In this document: positions 33,301 through 45,476 of the stretch, in pieces | Position numbering within the stretch: the first letter of the stretch is position 1 | Layout: each line of letters opens with the position of its first letter | Assembly: GCA_019095985.1 (NCBI GenBank) | Contig: CM032660.1 | Coordinates: 49,594,073-49,658,072, forward strand | From: Streblospio benedicti | Lineage: Eukaryota; Annelida; Polychaeta; Spionida; Spionidae | DNA: 64,000 bases | Direction of reading: 5' to 3' | Notes under the pieces: model-generated | Seen by the model: the letters and a program-made list of their open reading frames with translations, nothing else | What the model was told of the DNA's origin: nothing | Database searches by the model: none | Translations under genes and position numbers: made by a program

Positions 33301-36300
33301 TTTTCAATATATGCTATAAATGAAAAGTAAAGTCTTAGAAAACTTACAAAACATGATGTTATTGTTACTTACCACATTTTGATTTTTAAATCACAGGTAC
33401 AGGAGGAAGTGCTTGTGAATAATATTTTATTTGATGTCAGGTTATTAAGGACCCCATTAAGTGCCAGGAGTTAATTTGCAGAATGTGATGCATTCTTAAA
33501 GATAATCATGTGAACATTGTCATTACAGGATATGAAAAAGTGGTTGGGACAACTTGTTGATGCCATGATGTATGTTCATAAGAGAAAGTTTATTCATAGG
33601 TAGACATGTTTTTAATTGTTTCTTTTGGGTTTATGAACGTCAGGGCATATTAAGTAAAGTAACATTTGCTCTCTAACAACTAAAAAATTGTGCCAAAAAT
33701 TTAGGTTTTGAGTGTCTCATTGATGGTTAGCATAAAACCTGTAGATGTCACTTTTAACTAATGGTTTGCAGTTTACAGGCTATATAGGCACTAATATTAG
33801 GTACACTATGTAGGTGTTTGACCAGCAGTGGGCCCCTTGATCTGCACATTTTGACTGTTTGATAAAGGAATAAGATTCTGGCCAACATTTAACAGAAAAT
33901 GACCTTCATCTTTTTGTAATCTATGCAAATGTTGTGTCATGGCCATGTGTAATTTCAGAGACTTGAAGCCAAGCAATATATTTTTGACAGAAGATGATTC
34001 AATTGCTGTTGGAGATTTTGGAGTTCCAACAGTGATTCAAGATATGAGAACAAAGACAAGAACTCCTGTAGGTGAGTATTTGTACTGGTACTGTCTCCAT
34101 CACCCTGTTCAGTTATCTCTTATCATGCAAGCATAAAAGAAATACAAATTATGTTTACTTTTCAGGCTTAATGAACTATTCTGCTCCAGAAGTGTTAGAG
34201 AAAGCTTACGATGAAAAGAGTGACGTGTGGTCCATGGGATGTATTGCACTTGAGATGGCCTCATGTTCATTTTGCGATAGTGGCACAATGTCTGGCAAAC
34301 TATTTGAAATTAAACATAATGATGAAGCTCTAGAAAATTTATTATTAGGAGCTAGTAAGGTAAATTATATTGCATGAGTAAAATAATGATGCTCTAGAAA
34401 AGGTATTGTAAAAAGCTAGCAGGTTAATTACATATTATTAGTTATTTTTTAACCATTGAATTATTTTAACTATTGAGAAGTGCATGTATTGTAAAAGGAA
34501 AAAGTATTTGATTCTATTCTATGCAAGTTCTATGAGTACTAAACACTGAATGTTCTTATTCTTATTCCAGATTTACACTGAAGGTCTAATTACACTTATA
34601 AGAAATATGTTAAAGAGAGATTATAATGCGCGACCAAACACACAGTTTGTATATTTTCAATATCTTTATTTATCAATTTTCTATGCAGGATTTATATATT
34701 ACATTTTCCTTTCAATGTAAGCATTTTCCATATGTAAATGAGTACGACATTGTACTCACTATTCTTTACTTAAATTAATCACATTTAGTGCTCTGTGAGA
34801 ATTTTATCTTTAGTTTTTGTGTGTGGATTATCAGTTTTTGTATCTAACAAAATTGATGTTAAATTATTTTCAGTGAATTATCAGAGATGGCTTATGTCAG
34901 GGAATGCTTAGTTTTAAGTAATTCTGTTTTGGCTGATAGAAAAAAACGACAACAAACGCCTGCAACGAATAGTATGTGCAATAAATATTGTGGAATCATA
35001 ATTGATTATTGATATTCTTTACGCATTTATCATTGCTATTTGTATTAGTATGGCCTATTTGTCTATTTAATCTTAATTTATTTTGGGAGTTGATTTGTTT
35101 GGTGATTTGTATACAAGCAAAATTAATAACTGTGATAAAATCAAGTTGATGTTTGCTTGTATTACTGAACATGTGTCTATAACTAGTCTATTCATAACAA
35201 ATCATATACTGTACATGTAAAATTGTATCGTTTTATGGTGCATCAAGACTAAATGTAAAGCTTGTCTATTGAGTATCACAGTTCATAATTAATAGTCGTG
35301 TCATATTTTGCACGCTACAGGAGAAATGCCAAGAAACCAAGGATCAAGTGGTGTAATAGATTATTTGATGGACAACCTTGGTAATGAAGCTAGTGTCAAA
35401 GAAGCATTAACATTCCTTACCGAAATTACTAAAAATGAGAGTGAAGCATTGGATAGAATGGGCAAAAGGGTAGTGTTGAAAGCAATGAAGGATTACATAT
35501 CTGAAGGCGAGATCCAAGTTTTGGGTTTCACAATACTAGAAAATTTGGTAGTGTTCGGTAAGCAATTTACACATAATGTTGTCAATGTTATCTAAAAATA
35601 TATAATAATATTGTGGTACAAGTGTAAAAAGCTGTTTCATATAATCAGAGGTAGACCAGGAATTCTCATAAAGGTGGTATCTCCTCCAAAAGCGCGTACC
35701 AGTAATATATATTCTGCGTGATCTATATGTTCTATTACATGGTCAAAATGATGGTTATAGGTTATGTTCAGTGGCTGAGTGACAGGCAGACCAACCATGA
35801 CTTGATAGAAACAGTATGATATGGTTTATTTTGCTAAGAGAATAACTAGAGCACTTTAAATACCCCACTGTATTAAAGGCCAGTTATAAAACTGACAAAA
35901 CACATGGAGGCAGGAAATGTAAAGCAATTAGAAGTGGCCTATCTCCCAATGTTAAATGTAACGTCTGCCGTTGGGACAACACAGTGCGTGTAGCGAAAAT
36001 CATTTGACTATGTAATGTTCACAAACTTCACATGACCGACTGATTGAGTATTCCATTTTCTCCTTGATTTCAATGTAAAATATTTATTATGTATGAAAAA
36101 TATGTGTTATTTACCTGAGATTTACAGCAGAAAAGGCATTATTTATCATTGCTAGTATTTACAGAAAAAATATTTTTTGACTGAACATTTATCATTAATT
36201 AGTCAGAAGAGGGAGGTTGGGGGTGAGGTCCTGCCACTCCGGGATCGGTAAGCACTAATTTTAAATAAGAAGTTTAAGTGTTTATATTCATACATTGTAG

Positions 36301-38442
36301 CTAACACTGATGACATACTGTACTCTTCGGAAATCATTGGTAGTGTTCCTGAAATCATGAAAACCCATTTTGAGACGCATGCAATGACTGAGCAGGCAGC
36401 CGCTAGTTTTCTTGCAGCAGTATCTGCAACTCCAAAATCTTCTCAGTTGATTGGTGACCTTGGCTGTTTAGGGGACATCCTTAGCGCAATGAGATATCAT
36501 GTAGACAATGTGGCTCTCCTTACTGCATGCTGCAATTCATTGTGGTGTCTCACTGTTAATGGTATGCAAAATGTATTTATGGCTTTGAAATACTGACAAG
36601 CATGAACTTGTGTAGTACATATGATGTAGAGCAATTACATGAACATAGCAACTTCTGAAAATTTCATTATTAAGTATTACATATATTTTATTTTCTTCCT
36701 TCAGAGGACAACGTTAGAATTGTAACAGAGCTGAAAGGAGTGAATGATGTAATTAAAGCTTTGAAAATGCACAAAAATAATCCAGAGTTGGTGGAAGCTG
36801 CATGTGCAGCGCTGTTATCTTTGTCAATGGAAGGTGAACATTTTTTGGTTGACATTGTATATGTTTGAATTGAAAAAAGTTAATTAAAGTGATATTAAAT
36901 ACGTTTGTAAAATATTCCAAAATTTTAGATGAAAATGTAACTGCAATGGCACAACAGGAAGTTGTGGCGACAATTCTTGAGGCGATGGAGTTGCATATTC
37001 GTGACGCTAAAGTTATTAAGAATGCTTGTATGGCGCTCTCTGCCATGGTAGAACCTGATGGTAAGTAATAGTTTGTTGTCATCATATTTATCTTAATGAA
37101 ATGTATTTTTGAAAATTATGTACCCGGTAGCCATAGAGTTATGAATATTCAACAAAGTTTAATTCCATGCATCCATGTATATTTACTGGTCATTTGTGTA
37201 CAGAAGGGAAAGGTATCAGTTTTACTAATTTTATGCATTTTATAGTTTGCACTGCATTTGTTATTCTCATTATTCACCATCTCATAATATGTATTTTGTA
37301 AGCATTTCTATGCAAGCACCATTCTACTGTACTTATGCACATATTTATAAAGAGCAAGCATATCAGTCACAAAACACCACCAAGCACGTCGTAATAGCAT
37401 TCTATAGACACTTGTAATTTATTTAATTTGATTCAGTTACAACCTGGACATTAGAACTACCTTACATATTCATAAACACCCATCAATGTATTATGGTATT
37501 AACAGTGTGATAAATATTTACATATTTCTAAGGAGATTTCAAAAGTCCAAAATGTTCTTGCACATTTTATGAAGTAATAAAAGAGTAAAATAATAGCTAT
37601 AAATAGATTTTATTAGAATTAATTATTCTGAATATTTGCTTCTAGATAACCAGTTTACTTGATATTTTACAGGTATACATTAAAATAATTATTCTATTAC
37701 AGAGGAATGTGCATACAAACTACTCACAAATATAATGGATGATGGCAAAGAAATAATGGGTATTCCTGTAATTCTGAAATCCTATGAACAGCACAAAGAC
37801 AATGCTGAAGTAGTGGAAAACATATGCATTCTTATTATGGAGCTTGCTGAATATGGTTTGCACCCTTTAATTATCATTACAGACAATTTCATTGATATAT
37901 ATTTTTTGTTACATCTATCTGGACACATTCAATTGTCAATTGCAGAATATATATCAATTGTCACATGCTATCATTGCAAAGACTTAACAACCAATCAATC
38001 AAATCCTACATTTTTTGGTCAGGTGTAATTATTTCGTACTCTGAAGTTGTGGGGTGCCCGCCCACCTGTCCTCTCCAAGTGTTTTTGCTTTTTGTAATTT
38101 GCCTCTGATAACTAATATATTGTCATTAATTTTATCGATAAATTACATTGTCATGAATTTTATATTTGCATTTGTAGAGGAAATTCGTGCCGAAATAAAA
38201 CACCTGAAAGTTGGTGAAACAATGCTGCACGAAGTACACAAGAGATTTAAAGAAAATAAGGTGCTAATTTATCTACCAGTATTGAAATATTTCATAATTT
38301 TGCTTTTACCACAATTTTACAATCAACCCAATACTTCAACTTCCAGGATATAATGAAGCCCTGTGAAGCAGCATTACTTCAAGTAGGAGGTGGCAAAATA
38401 TATTTAAGACCCCCATCTGTAAAAAGCAAGCAACGTAAATAA
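30371..38442 (+). CDS. STKLD1: Serine/threonine kinase-like domain-containing protein 1 (kinase + ARM repeats)
   Basis: Sixteen coding exons, 654 residues: 30371-30385, 30515-30598, 32841-32885, 33009-33188, 33529-33599, 33959-34071, 34166-34359, 34571-34644, 34874-34971, 35321-35557, 36301-36561, 36705-36833, 36929-37060, 37703-37855, 38178-38260, 38347-38442. All phases agree. The N-terminal kinase domain (~1-275) has glycine loop GKGAQG (11-16), FALKK with K32, alphaC E48, HRDLKPSN (131-138), DFG (151-153) and APE (176-178). Armadillo-like helical repeats follow (~310-620), e.g. 'VEAACAALLSLSMEDENVTA' and 'VIKNACMALSAMVEPD'. Order and spacing match human STKLD1/SgK071 (680 aa), including 'MASCSFCD' against 'MTSCSFMD'. 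Human STKLD1 has HRN and lacks DFG, so it is classed as a pseudokinase; this one looks catalytic. Substrate unknown. It ends convergently with MED22. Confidence 0.92.
30797..32530. mobile_element. 1.7-kb DNA element with TIRs and internal repeats in STKLD1 intron 2
   Basis: Left end acttcattgggccgcatggc.. (30797-) and right end ..gccattcggcccgatgaagt (-32530) are ~36-bp inverted repeats. Inside are two direct repeats of ~270 bp (30895-31145 and 32217-32490; both contain 'gcgaacaccttacacccggg' and 'aggcctcccatgggagg'). There is also a 37-bp inverted pair: 31838-31876 with 32168-32206. The interior is GC-richer than its surroundings. No transposase seen; several open frames are coincidental. 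Confidence 0.65.
30951..30994 (+). other. 44-bp near-copy of STKLD1 exon 1 and its splice donor inside the transposon
   Basis: Aligned without gaps to 30363-30406 (exon 1 with flanks), 38 of 44 bases agree. This covers ttgccaacatgg, acggtaaaa (the donor) and cgatgaatttggga. The transposon's other direct repeat (near 32275-32325) lacks this block and has different sequence in its place. Confidence 0.7.
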
Positions 38443-38679
38443 TCTTAAAATATTGATTCTATGAAAATATGGACTGCAGTTGGGGGGAGACATTCTTCAG
38501 ATGTGGATATTAGCTACAAATTACTGTGTATATGCCAAAATATTTGAACTTTAGGTTTCAAATACAAATTTGAAATGTACACGTATTTTATTGCATAAAT
38601 GACAAAATATTTGTGCTAAATGTGTTTCCGTTATCTTATGTTTTATTTTGCATATGTACGGTTTATAATGTGATACTAA

Positions 38680-38685
38680 AATAAA
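38680..38685 (+). terminator. AATAAA polyadenylation signal for STKLD1
   Basis: Canonical hexamer ~240 bp after the STKLD1 stop, just before an inserted MITE. Confidence 0.55.
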
Positions 38686-38724
38686 TCTGTGATAGTGTAC
38701 AATATCTTGTAATACGTTTCAATG

Positions 38725-39121
38725 TAGGGTAAACTCCCAGGCGGGGGTAACTTGGTTCCTTTTCAGGTAGGGGTGTGCCAATTTGTCTCTGGAAACCGTA
38801 CCCATACTTATATATCAGATTTTTAAAAATGTAACCCATGTTTATAGAAATACAAGTGAAAAAGCAGTCATACTTTTGATCATTAGACAATTAGTGATTT
38901 AACTTTCTGTGTAACTTAAGAATTTCATGGTCAAATTTATATATGACCAGTATTTTAAACCTATCTTTATATATGTATCTACAAAGTATATAACATTTAT
39001 ATAGAAGAGAATAAAAAACAGACCCAAATCTATATAAAAAATTTCAAAAACTATACCCAAATTTTTGGCACATTCCCGTACAGCTGCACATAGGAAGTTA
39101 CCCCCCCGGGGGTAAACTCTA
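38725..39121. mobile_element. ~400-bp MITE with gggggtaac / gttacccccc ends
   Basis: Left 'tagggtaaactcccaggcgg' and right 'ccgggggtaaactcta' are inverted copies; the subterminal cgggggtaacttgg pairs with gaagttaccccccc. The interior has 'tttggcacattccc' against 'gtgtgccaatttg', extending the palindrome. Lies between the convergent STKLD1 and MED22 genes. Confidence 0.65.
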
Positions 39122-39735
39122 CTTTTACGAATTACTATTTTGAGTCGGCTTCTATTATTTTCAAATTTTTATTCATATAAAGCTCACTAGAAATTCTCTG
39201 TCACGTAGTTACAATTAATGTAAAATTTATAATTATGGATACAATTTTGTTCCCCCAATATTTTGTTGAAAAGTAACAAGCCTTTTCCAACCAAAGATGT
39301 TTTAAAATTTAGTAATATATCACTAATATAGCAAGAACGTTATACTTTTTACAATAATCAAATTGTGCGTTAATTCAATAGATGGTTTCTCCATACTTGA
39401 ACATCATGTAATTTTCAGGTTTACAGCGATCCCTTATTCCATTAACTTGACCAATAAATTGATTGGTTAACTGTTGACAGTTGGCCTAATAACCAACCAT
39501 AATACAATTGAAATACATGTATTCAGACTGATTCAGACTAAATAATTCTGATGCATGAATTGGTGTTACAAGCACTTTGTGGATCCTAAACAAGTTTGCT
39601 CATCATTTGGTATAATTTCAAAATGCAGATTTTAAAGTTATGATGCCATTATTAATGATAAGAAAATGGGGTGATTATTTTAAAAGTGTTCTTTCCAATA
39701 GCCACAGTTAAATTAAACACATTTGACTTCACTTG

Positions 39736-41366
39736 CTATTTATATGCTGATGAATAATATTCCTCCTCTATTTCAAATAAGTCTCCAGCAATTTCATCTC
39801 TTAAAGCAAACAGTTTTTGATCACATTCATTTTGCATAGTCCTATACACATTTGTATTCTGCACAATTGATTCATTAACAGAAACAAAGTCATTTAATAT
39901 TAGGAACTGCTTCATATCAGCAACAAGCTTCATGAGGGATTCACCTGCCCGGACCTGCAGAAACGAATCACTGAGTGAATTTTTCACACATACTGTATTC
40001 TAAAACATAAATTTAGAAAATCAATCTCAATGCAACTTCTTTCAAAAGTTAAAAAATCATTATATAACTATAAGTATATTTGATACACAACTTACTATGT
40101 TTGCAGATCTAACTTCCATTTCATACTGATCTTGCTCAATTTGTGCAGGTTTTGAGATTCTTGTCTCTCTCTGTTCCTGGTCTGGGTTTTCAACATCAAT
40201 CTAAAAGAATAGCAATTGTAAAACACAAGCATACAGTACTTATAAATAGCCCACTTAAAGATCATTCTACAATATTGTTGAATCATAAGATTCTCTAAAA
40301 CATACATATATTACTAGAATTTCCCCCCCCCTATTTTTAAGGCTTGAAATTGTCTTATATGATGACTGGATAGAATTCCTAGTATCATGTTCATCTAATC
40401 TTGCAGGGCTGCCAACCCCCTCTCATGGATTTCTGTACTCCCTATGTCCCAAATTAGTATTTTAGGGGTCCAAATTAGTATTCCGAGGGGAAATTCATTA
40501 TTTAACATTATTTGCATTATTTAACATTTTATAGCAGGAAATAAGGTACAATGTACACTAAAAACACTGACTTGATTAATTTTAATGCATAGAGTATAAA
40601 TCAACTTGATTAAAGTACACCAATGGGGCTCATCCCGGAGCTTGGCCTGGGGTGGCGGTGTGAAACCGGGGTCATTTAGGTCCCAAAAACCTGCGAGAGC
40701 ATACTTGTGTGTAATACCTCTATTTTATGCTGGTGCAAATAGATTGAAATTGAAGCAATATATTACAGGTATTTCGATATGATGTTTGTAAAACTGGCGA
40801 AAGCCGTTTACCATGCACCTATCATTCGAGTACATTTTTTGCGTGAGCAATAACGTAAGTAAATTCTATTCTCTCTCTCTATGGCAAGCGAGCTCCTACC
40901 CACTATATTGACATAGCTGAAGACACATCTTCCATTTGACTATATCAACCTTGGGGTCGTGAGTTAGAGTCCCGTCTGGGCCACTTGATATAGTTAAATG
41001 GGAGATGTGTCTTCAGCTATGTCAATATAGCGGGTAGAATACTAATAGTGGGTAGGAGCTTGCTTGCCAACCACTGAAATCCGTACTGTAAATGGTACAG
41101 ATCAGTACTCCCGTATTCAGACCCTGAAATTCGTACGAATACGGCCACATCCGTACTACTTTGCAGCCCTTATCTTGGTAAGCAAATTAATAGAAATTAT
41201 ACATTTCTCTCTGAACTTATTCTAATATTCATACCTTAGCTAGTTTAATTATTTCCATAAAGTTGTCAGCCATTGATCGTATATCATCTTTCAATCTCTT
41301 CTGATAGGATTTCAGTAGAGCTTCTTTGGTTTGTGGAATAGTTCTCTGCCCAGTGGCCTGTGCCAT
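39736..41366 (-). CDS. MED22: Mediator complex subunit 22 (Surf-5)
   Basis: A head-module subunit of Mediator that pairs with MED11 and bridges transcription factors and RNA polymerase II. Three exons, all phase 0: 41235-41366 (starts ATGGCACAGGCC), 40096-40200, and 39736-39954 (stop included), 151 residues. Diagnostic matches to human MED22: KRLKDDI(R)[14 protein letters not shown] in exon 1, [15 protein letters not shown] in exon 2, and [21 protein letters not shown] plus LRDEI...L.EIEEEYY in exon 3. The length matches the conserved N-terminal region; the longer C-terminal tail of one human isoform (200 aa) is absent. Human MED22 lies near STKLD1 in the surfeit region, supporting both identifications. 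Intron 1 is enlarged by a hAT-like insertion (40404-41171). Confidence 0.95.
40404..41171. mobile_element. Non-autonomous hAT-like element in MED22 intron 1
   Basis: Left end cagggctgccaac, right end ctttgcagccctt. The flanking atcttg (40398-40403 and 41172-41177) looks like a target duplication. Both ends continue into 'gtactcc'/'gtacggat'-type subterminal repeats. No transposase. It hosts the hairpin at 40882-41069. Confidence 0.65.
40882..41069. repeat. Long hairpin with tRNA 3'-half at its apex
   Basis: Arm 40882-40948 pairs almost perfectly with 40985-41037 plus 41045-41069 ('gaagacacatcttccatttg', 'ggcaagcgagctcctaccca' and complements). The 36-bp apex ccttggggtcgtgagttaga..gtctgggccac matches the core at 22609-22642, here with a decayed B box (gagttagagtcc). 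Confidence 0.75.
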
Positions 41367-43189
41367 GCTCTACTTTGAATGCTGAAGAAAAAAATAAAGC
41401 ACACATCAATTTTTATGGGATGGAGTGTCGTTTTCACATCATAGTCCATAACCTCAATTTCAAAACTATAAGAAAACATTTTGATATTTTCAAAAGCAAT
41501 GCACACCCATTCATGTATTTTTGAGTAACAGTTTAAACCTTAGCACAGCTATTTATAAACTAAGAATAGTGTTTGAGGTGTCAAAATAAAGCATATCTGC
41601 CAACCTATACCAAGGAAATTTCAGTGTCCCGAGGCCAAAATTTCAATTTGCTTATTTATTTGAATCGATGAAGTAGATGGCCATTTTGGTTAAATGAAAA
41701 GGCCACTTTTTTGGTTGTACATACAGGTTCACTGGCCCCTGTCATGATAAAGGTTAGATCCAAAGTCATGGTATGTTTACATTAGGGTCCACACCCCAAG
41801 TACGGTACTGAGGCGTGGATCACCCCCAACCATGTCTTTTGATATAATCTTTTTTTTTATATAATCTTTTCTGCGCAACTGAGATATTATTATGAAGAAT
41901 GCCAGTCTGAAAACACTATTTCTTTCAATTCTTTTCCAGCAGGACACCTCTTTCGAGGACGAAAAATACAATGAACAAGTAAACTATTTTTTATTGTTTC
42001 ATAAAATACATGAAAATAAAATAAAAACCAAATAATTACACTGTAGTTGTTAATATTTTCTAAAATATTTTGTTTCACGCATAAGCCGGAAATAATGTGG
42101 TAAGGGAACAATTTGTAAAGAAAAGTACATTAGTACTGAGGTCATTATGTTAAAATATACTCTCACAACTCAAGAAGTCTATATTTTATGTATTTAAGAT
42201 TTTCTTGAAAAGGAAATAAAAGCAAAATAAATATGCATATATTTAACAACATAATTGATAAGAAAATAATAGAGATTTATTAAACTAATGCTAGAACATA
42301 AAGTAATTAGCAAAATAATGAGCTATTAATGGGTACTAAAAATACTGCTAATTTTAGCAGTTTGATTCAGGATTTTTGAAAGTGATTGAACACAGGAAAA
42401 TATTGCAGTGCAGATCCAGATATAGAGTTAATACTCCTTAATATATATCAATAACACGGTGCAATTTATTATCAATGTTTTTTTATTGTGAAGTAGATTT
42501 AACAATAACAGATAAAAAATGACGATGCTGGTTACGAACAAAACATTGAGCCATTGAAAAATAACAAATGCAAGAACAGTATGTATTTATATTATCACAG
42601 ACACACCTTCAACATTACATTACGATATACAATTTTTATATTGCTGAGAAACATTAATATTAAGAATTGGTATTTCAATCAAAAACAAAAAAGTAACACA
42701 TATTTGTAGAATGCTACTTCAGACCAAAATTTACCCACATTTATACTTATGGATCTATTTTTGAACAGTGCATTGTAAATTCAATTTAATTGTGGACAGT
42801 GCATAAACATGACAGAAATATGAAATGTAAAATATGTATGAACAAACATTAAGTCGTGGGCCATATGTTAAAAAAAATAATCACATAAAATATAACAAGA
42901 AAGCACCAGTTATTCATACATTAACAAATATAAGCTTAATATTTCACATACATAGAATGTGTACAAATTCAATGGAAGTTGTTATGGCTGTTTAAAAGAT
43001 ATTTGATAATGTTCCCAGCATAGCAAGAAAGTACCAGCATCGTTGAAACTCCATGATTATAGTCATAAACTAAATGGGTAATAAATATCCAATGTATACC
43101 ATAGTTAATTGGAGCAATACCACTGTACATTTTATAGAATATTTACCAAAGTAATTTGGTGTTTGAAAATAGATATTGTTCAAACAATT
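41367..43189. other. Intergenic DNA between MED22 and AK5
   Basis: AT-rich with no ORF or repeat structure I can assign. It should contain the MED22 promoter and, toward 42470-43189, the AK5 3'UTR. Confidence 0.5.
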
Positions 43190-45476
43190 TTACTTGTCAA
43201 GGACAGCTTGAACTTTACTGAAAATTTCTTCCACTGTACCCTCAGCTTTTATCTGAAAGTTAACAAATGAATTAGAAATCAAAGTTTCAAAATAGAGGTA
43301 ATATTACATAAAATAATAGGCAGTGGGGAAATATTGCGACTAGACATTCAATTGACATTAGATTATTTAGCTATTTAATAATTTTTATCTAATTCTATGC
43401 ATTTTCTATCATGACAATGATATCGGGGTACCGAGTAGATGTAGTTTGGTTTGAAAACATGAAAAATGTCAAAATTTTAACAAAAAAAACACCTCCCCAC
43501 CCATCTTTTTTCTATTGCAGATGGACAAAAACTTTGCTGCTAGATGTATCTGGAAATTCTCATATTGCATAACTGTAGTACTATTAGTTTTGGTAAGCAC
43601 CATGGTTACAGACTCAAAATTCCTTTATGAACACTCGAAGACACACACAGAACTTATAACACATAAAGTACATACATTACAATCATGGACCATGACATGG
43701 TTAGAATTTGAAAAAATAATGTACTAATCTATGTTTAGTATGTAAAGCAGCAGACTAGTGTACTACCAGCTTAAACAAACATCATTATCATATAGAGCTT
43801 TTAATAAATATTGCACTTACAGTATTGGTCTTTCCCTGTTGTTGATAGTAATCAATTACTGGTTGAGTGAGATTGTGAAAGGTCTTCAGTCTCTTCTTAA
43901 TGGTCTCTTCATTGTCATCTACACGACCTGATGTTTCAGCCCGTTTGAGCAGACGTGCAGTCATGGTTTCATCTGAGACTTCGAAGTAAAGTACACATTC
44001 CACCGGAGCTACCTGTTTCATAATGATAACAACAAACTTCATGAACTTTAAGTTCCTTCACTTCCCAACTTGTTAATAATATAAACTTAAAGTTTTTTTT
44101 GCGCTATATATAGTCTTTCCCCAGTGAATGACATATTTGTAATCCTGCAATATTTTGCAGAAATGATAAAAGAATGGATGTGATCGAAAAATTGCAAAAC
44201 TTATCAGTCTTCACCTCAGCTTCAAATCTCTTGCCTTGGTCGAGTTCTCTTGGATAACCATCAATCAGAAAACCTTTGCTGCTTTCTAGTTTTTTCAACA
44301 TGGCATCTCTCAGCATGCCCAAGACTGTGTCCTACAAAATTGCGTATAAATCTTAAAATACATGTATTGTGAAGACCTGCGTTATAATTCTCGATACTGG
44401 CAATATGTATAAAGATTGTAACTAAGCAAAAACAAATTCAATGGCTTTTTCTTTTACAACATCAGAGGGAAAGAACGTTTTAAGACAAATATTTTTTCCT
44501 ACCAGTGGGACAAGGTCGCCTTTTTCCATGATAGCTGTAAGTTCTTTGCCTCGTGCAGAGCCTGATGCAACTTCTTCTCGTAAAAGATCTCCAGTGGATA
44601 AGTGAGTAAAACCATACTTGGCAACAATCTGGTCACACTGAGTGCCCTTACCACTGCCTGGACCACCTATGAAATTTATGGTATGTTGGTGCTATTAGAA
44701 ATACATTTGGTACTGAAATGATTAAATACTATTGTCATGTTAAGCATGTAAATGTAGAATACTTGTACAGTAAGCAGCAAACAATGTACGTTATCTGTAG
44801 ACATAAATATAAACAGACAAAAAATGTTCATCCCCAAACCAAAATGTTCTTCCCCTAAACCAAAGACTACTATTTCTATAAGGAATAAATTTCAGTAATG
44901 GTAAGAAAAAATCTTTATAATAAAACTTGATTTATGGACTCACCGACAACAAATATACATCTGGCATTTTTCAAATCTGAAATGAAATTGAAAATTAAAT
45001 GTTAATTCATATACAAAAAATAAAATAAAGCATCTCAATGAAAGTTAAATAAACTCACTGCCAGTTTTTAAACATGTTTTTTAAAAATATAAATCAATAT
45101 ACCGGTAGAATAATAAAGAACTGTTTTGTTTAAAGCACAAAAATGAATCTTAAAATCATACATATCTTCATGGTGTCTTGAAGAAAATGAGCATATAAAA
45201 TAGTCAACATGTAAAATGGGGAAGAATTCGAACTACCTAAATGATGCAGTGAAGTTTCTGATCATTGTTCAACTCACAATTGATTTCTTAGTGATTCAAC
45301 CTTACCTAATTCTTTCTGATAATGTACATTGCCTTTATCACCAGTTACACTGGCTTTTGCTGGACTAATTACATCTTCCACACATTTCAATTCAGCAGCA
45401 TAATGAGGATTCCCTCGTTCTCCAGAAACGCCTGCTACTGAGGCAGTAACCACCTCATCTATTTCCACCTGTGGCT
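43190..45476 (-). other. AK5: AK5 module 5, catalytically intact, with tandem-motif leader
   Basis: [33 protein letters not shown] and [22 protein letters not shown] are all canonical, as in AK1 and human AK5 domain 2. The leader exon 45306-45476 holds two copies of a motif, ASV.G..G...HY..EL ([19 protein letters not shown] and [16 protein letters not shown]), that I do not recognise. Confidence 0.9.

Noticed and set aside
36753-37085. Minus-strand frame of 110 codons
   Set aside because: Shadow of two STKLD1 ARM-repeat exons.
43515-43727. Plus-strand frame of 70 codons in an AK5 intron
   Set aside because: Wrong strand for AK5, low complexity, no motif.
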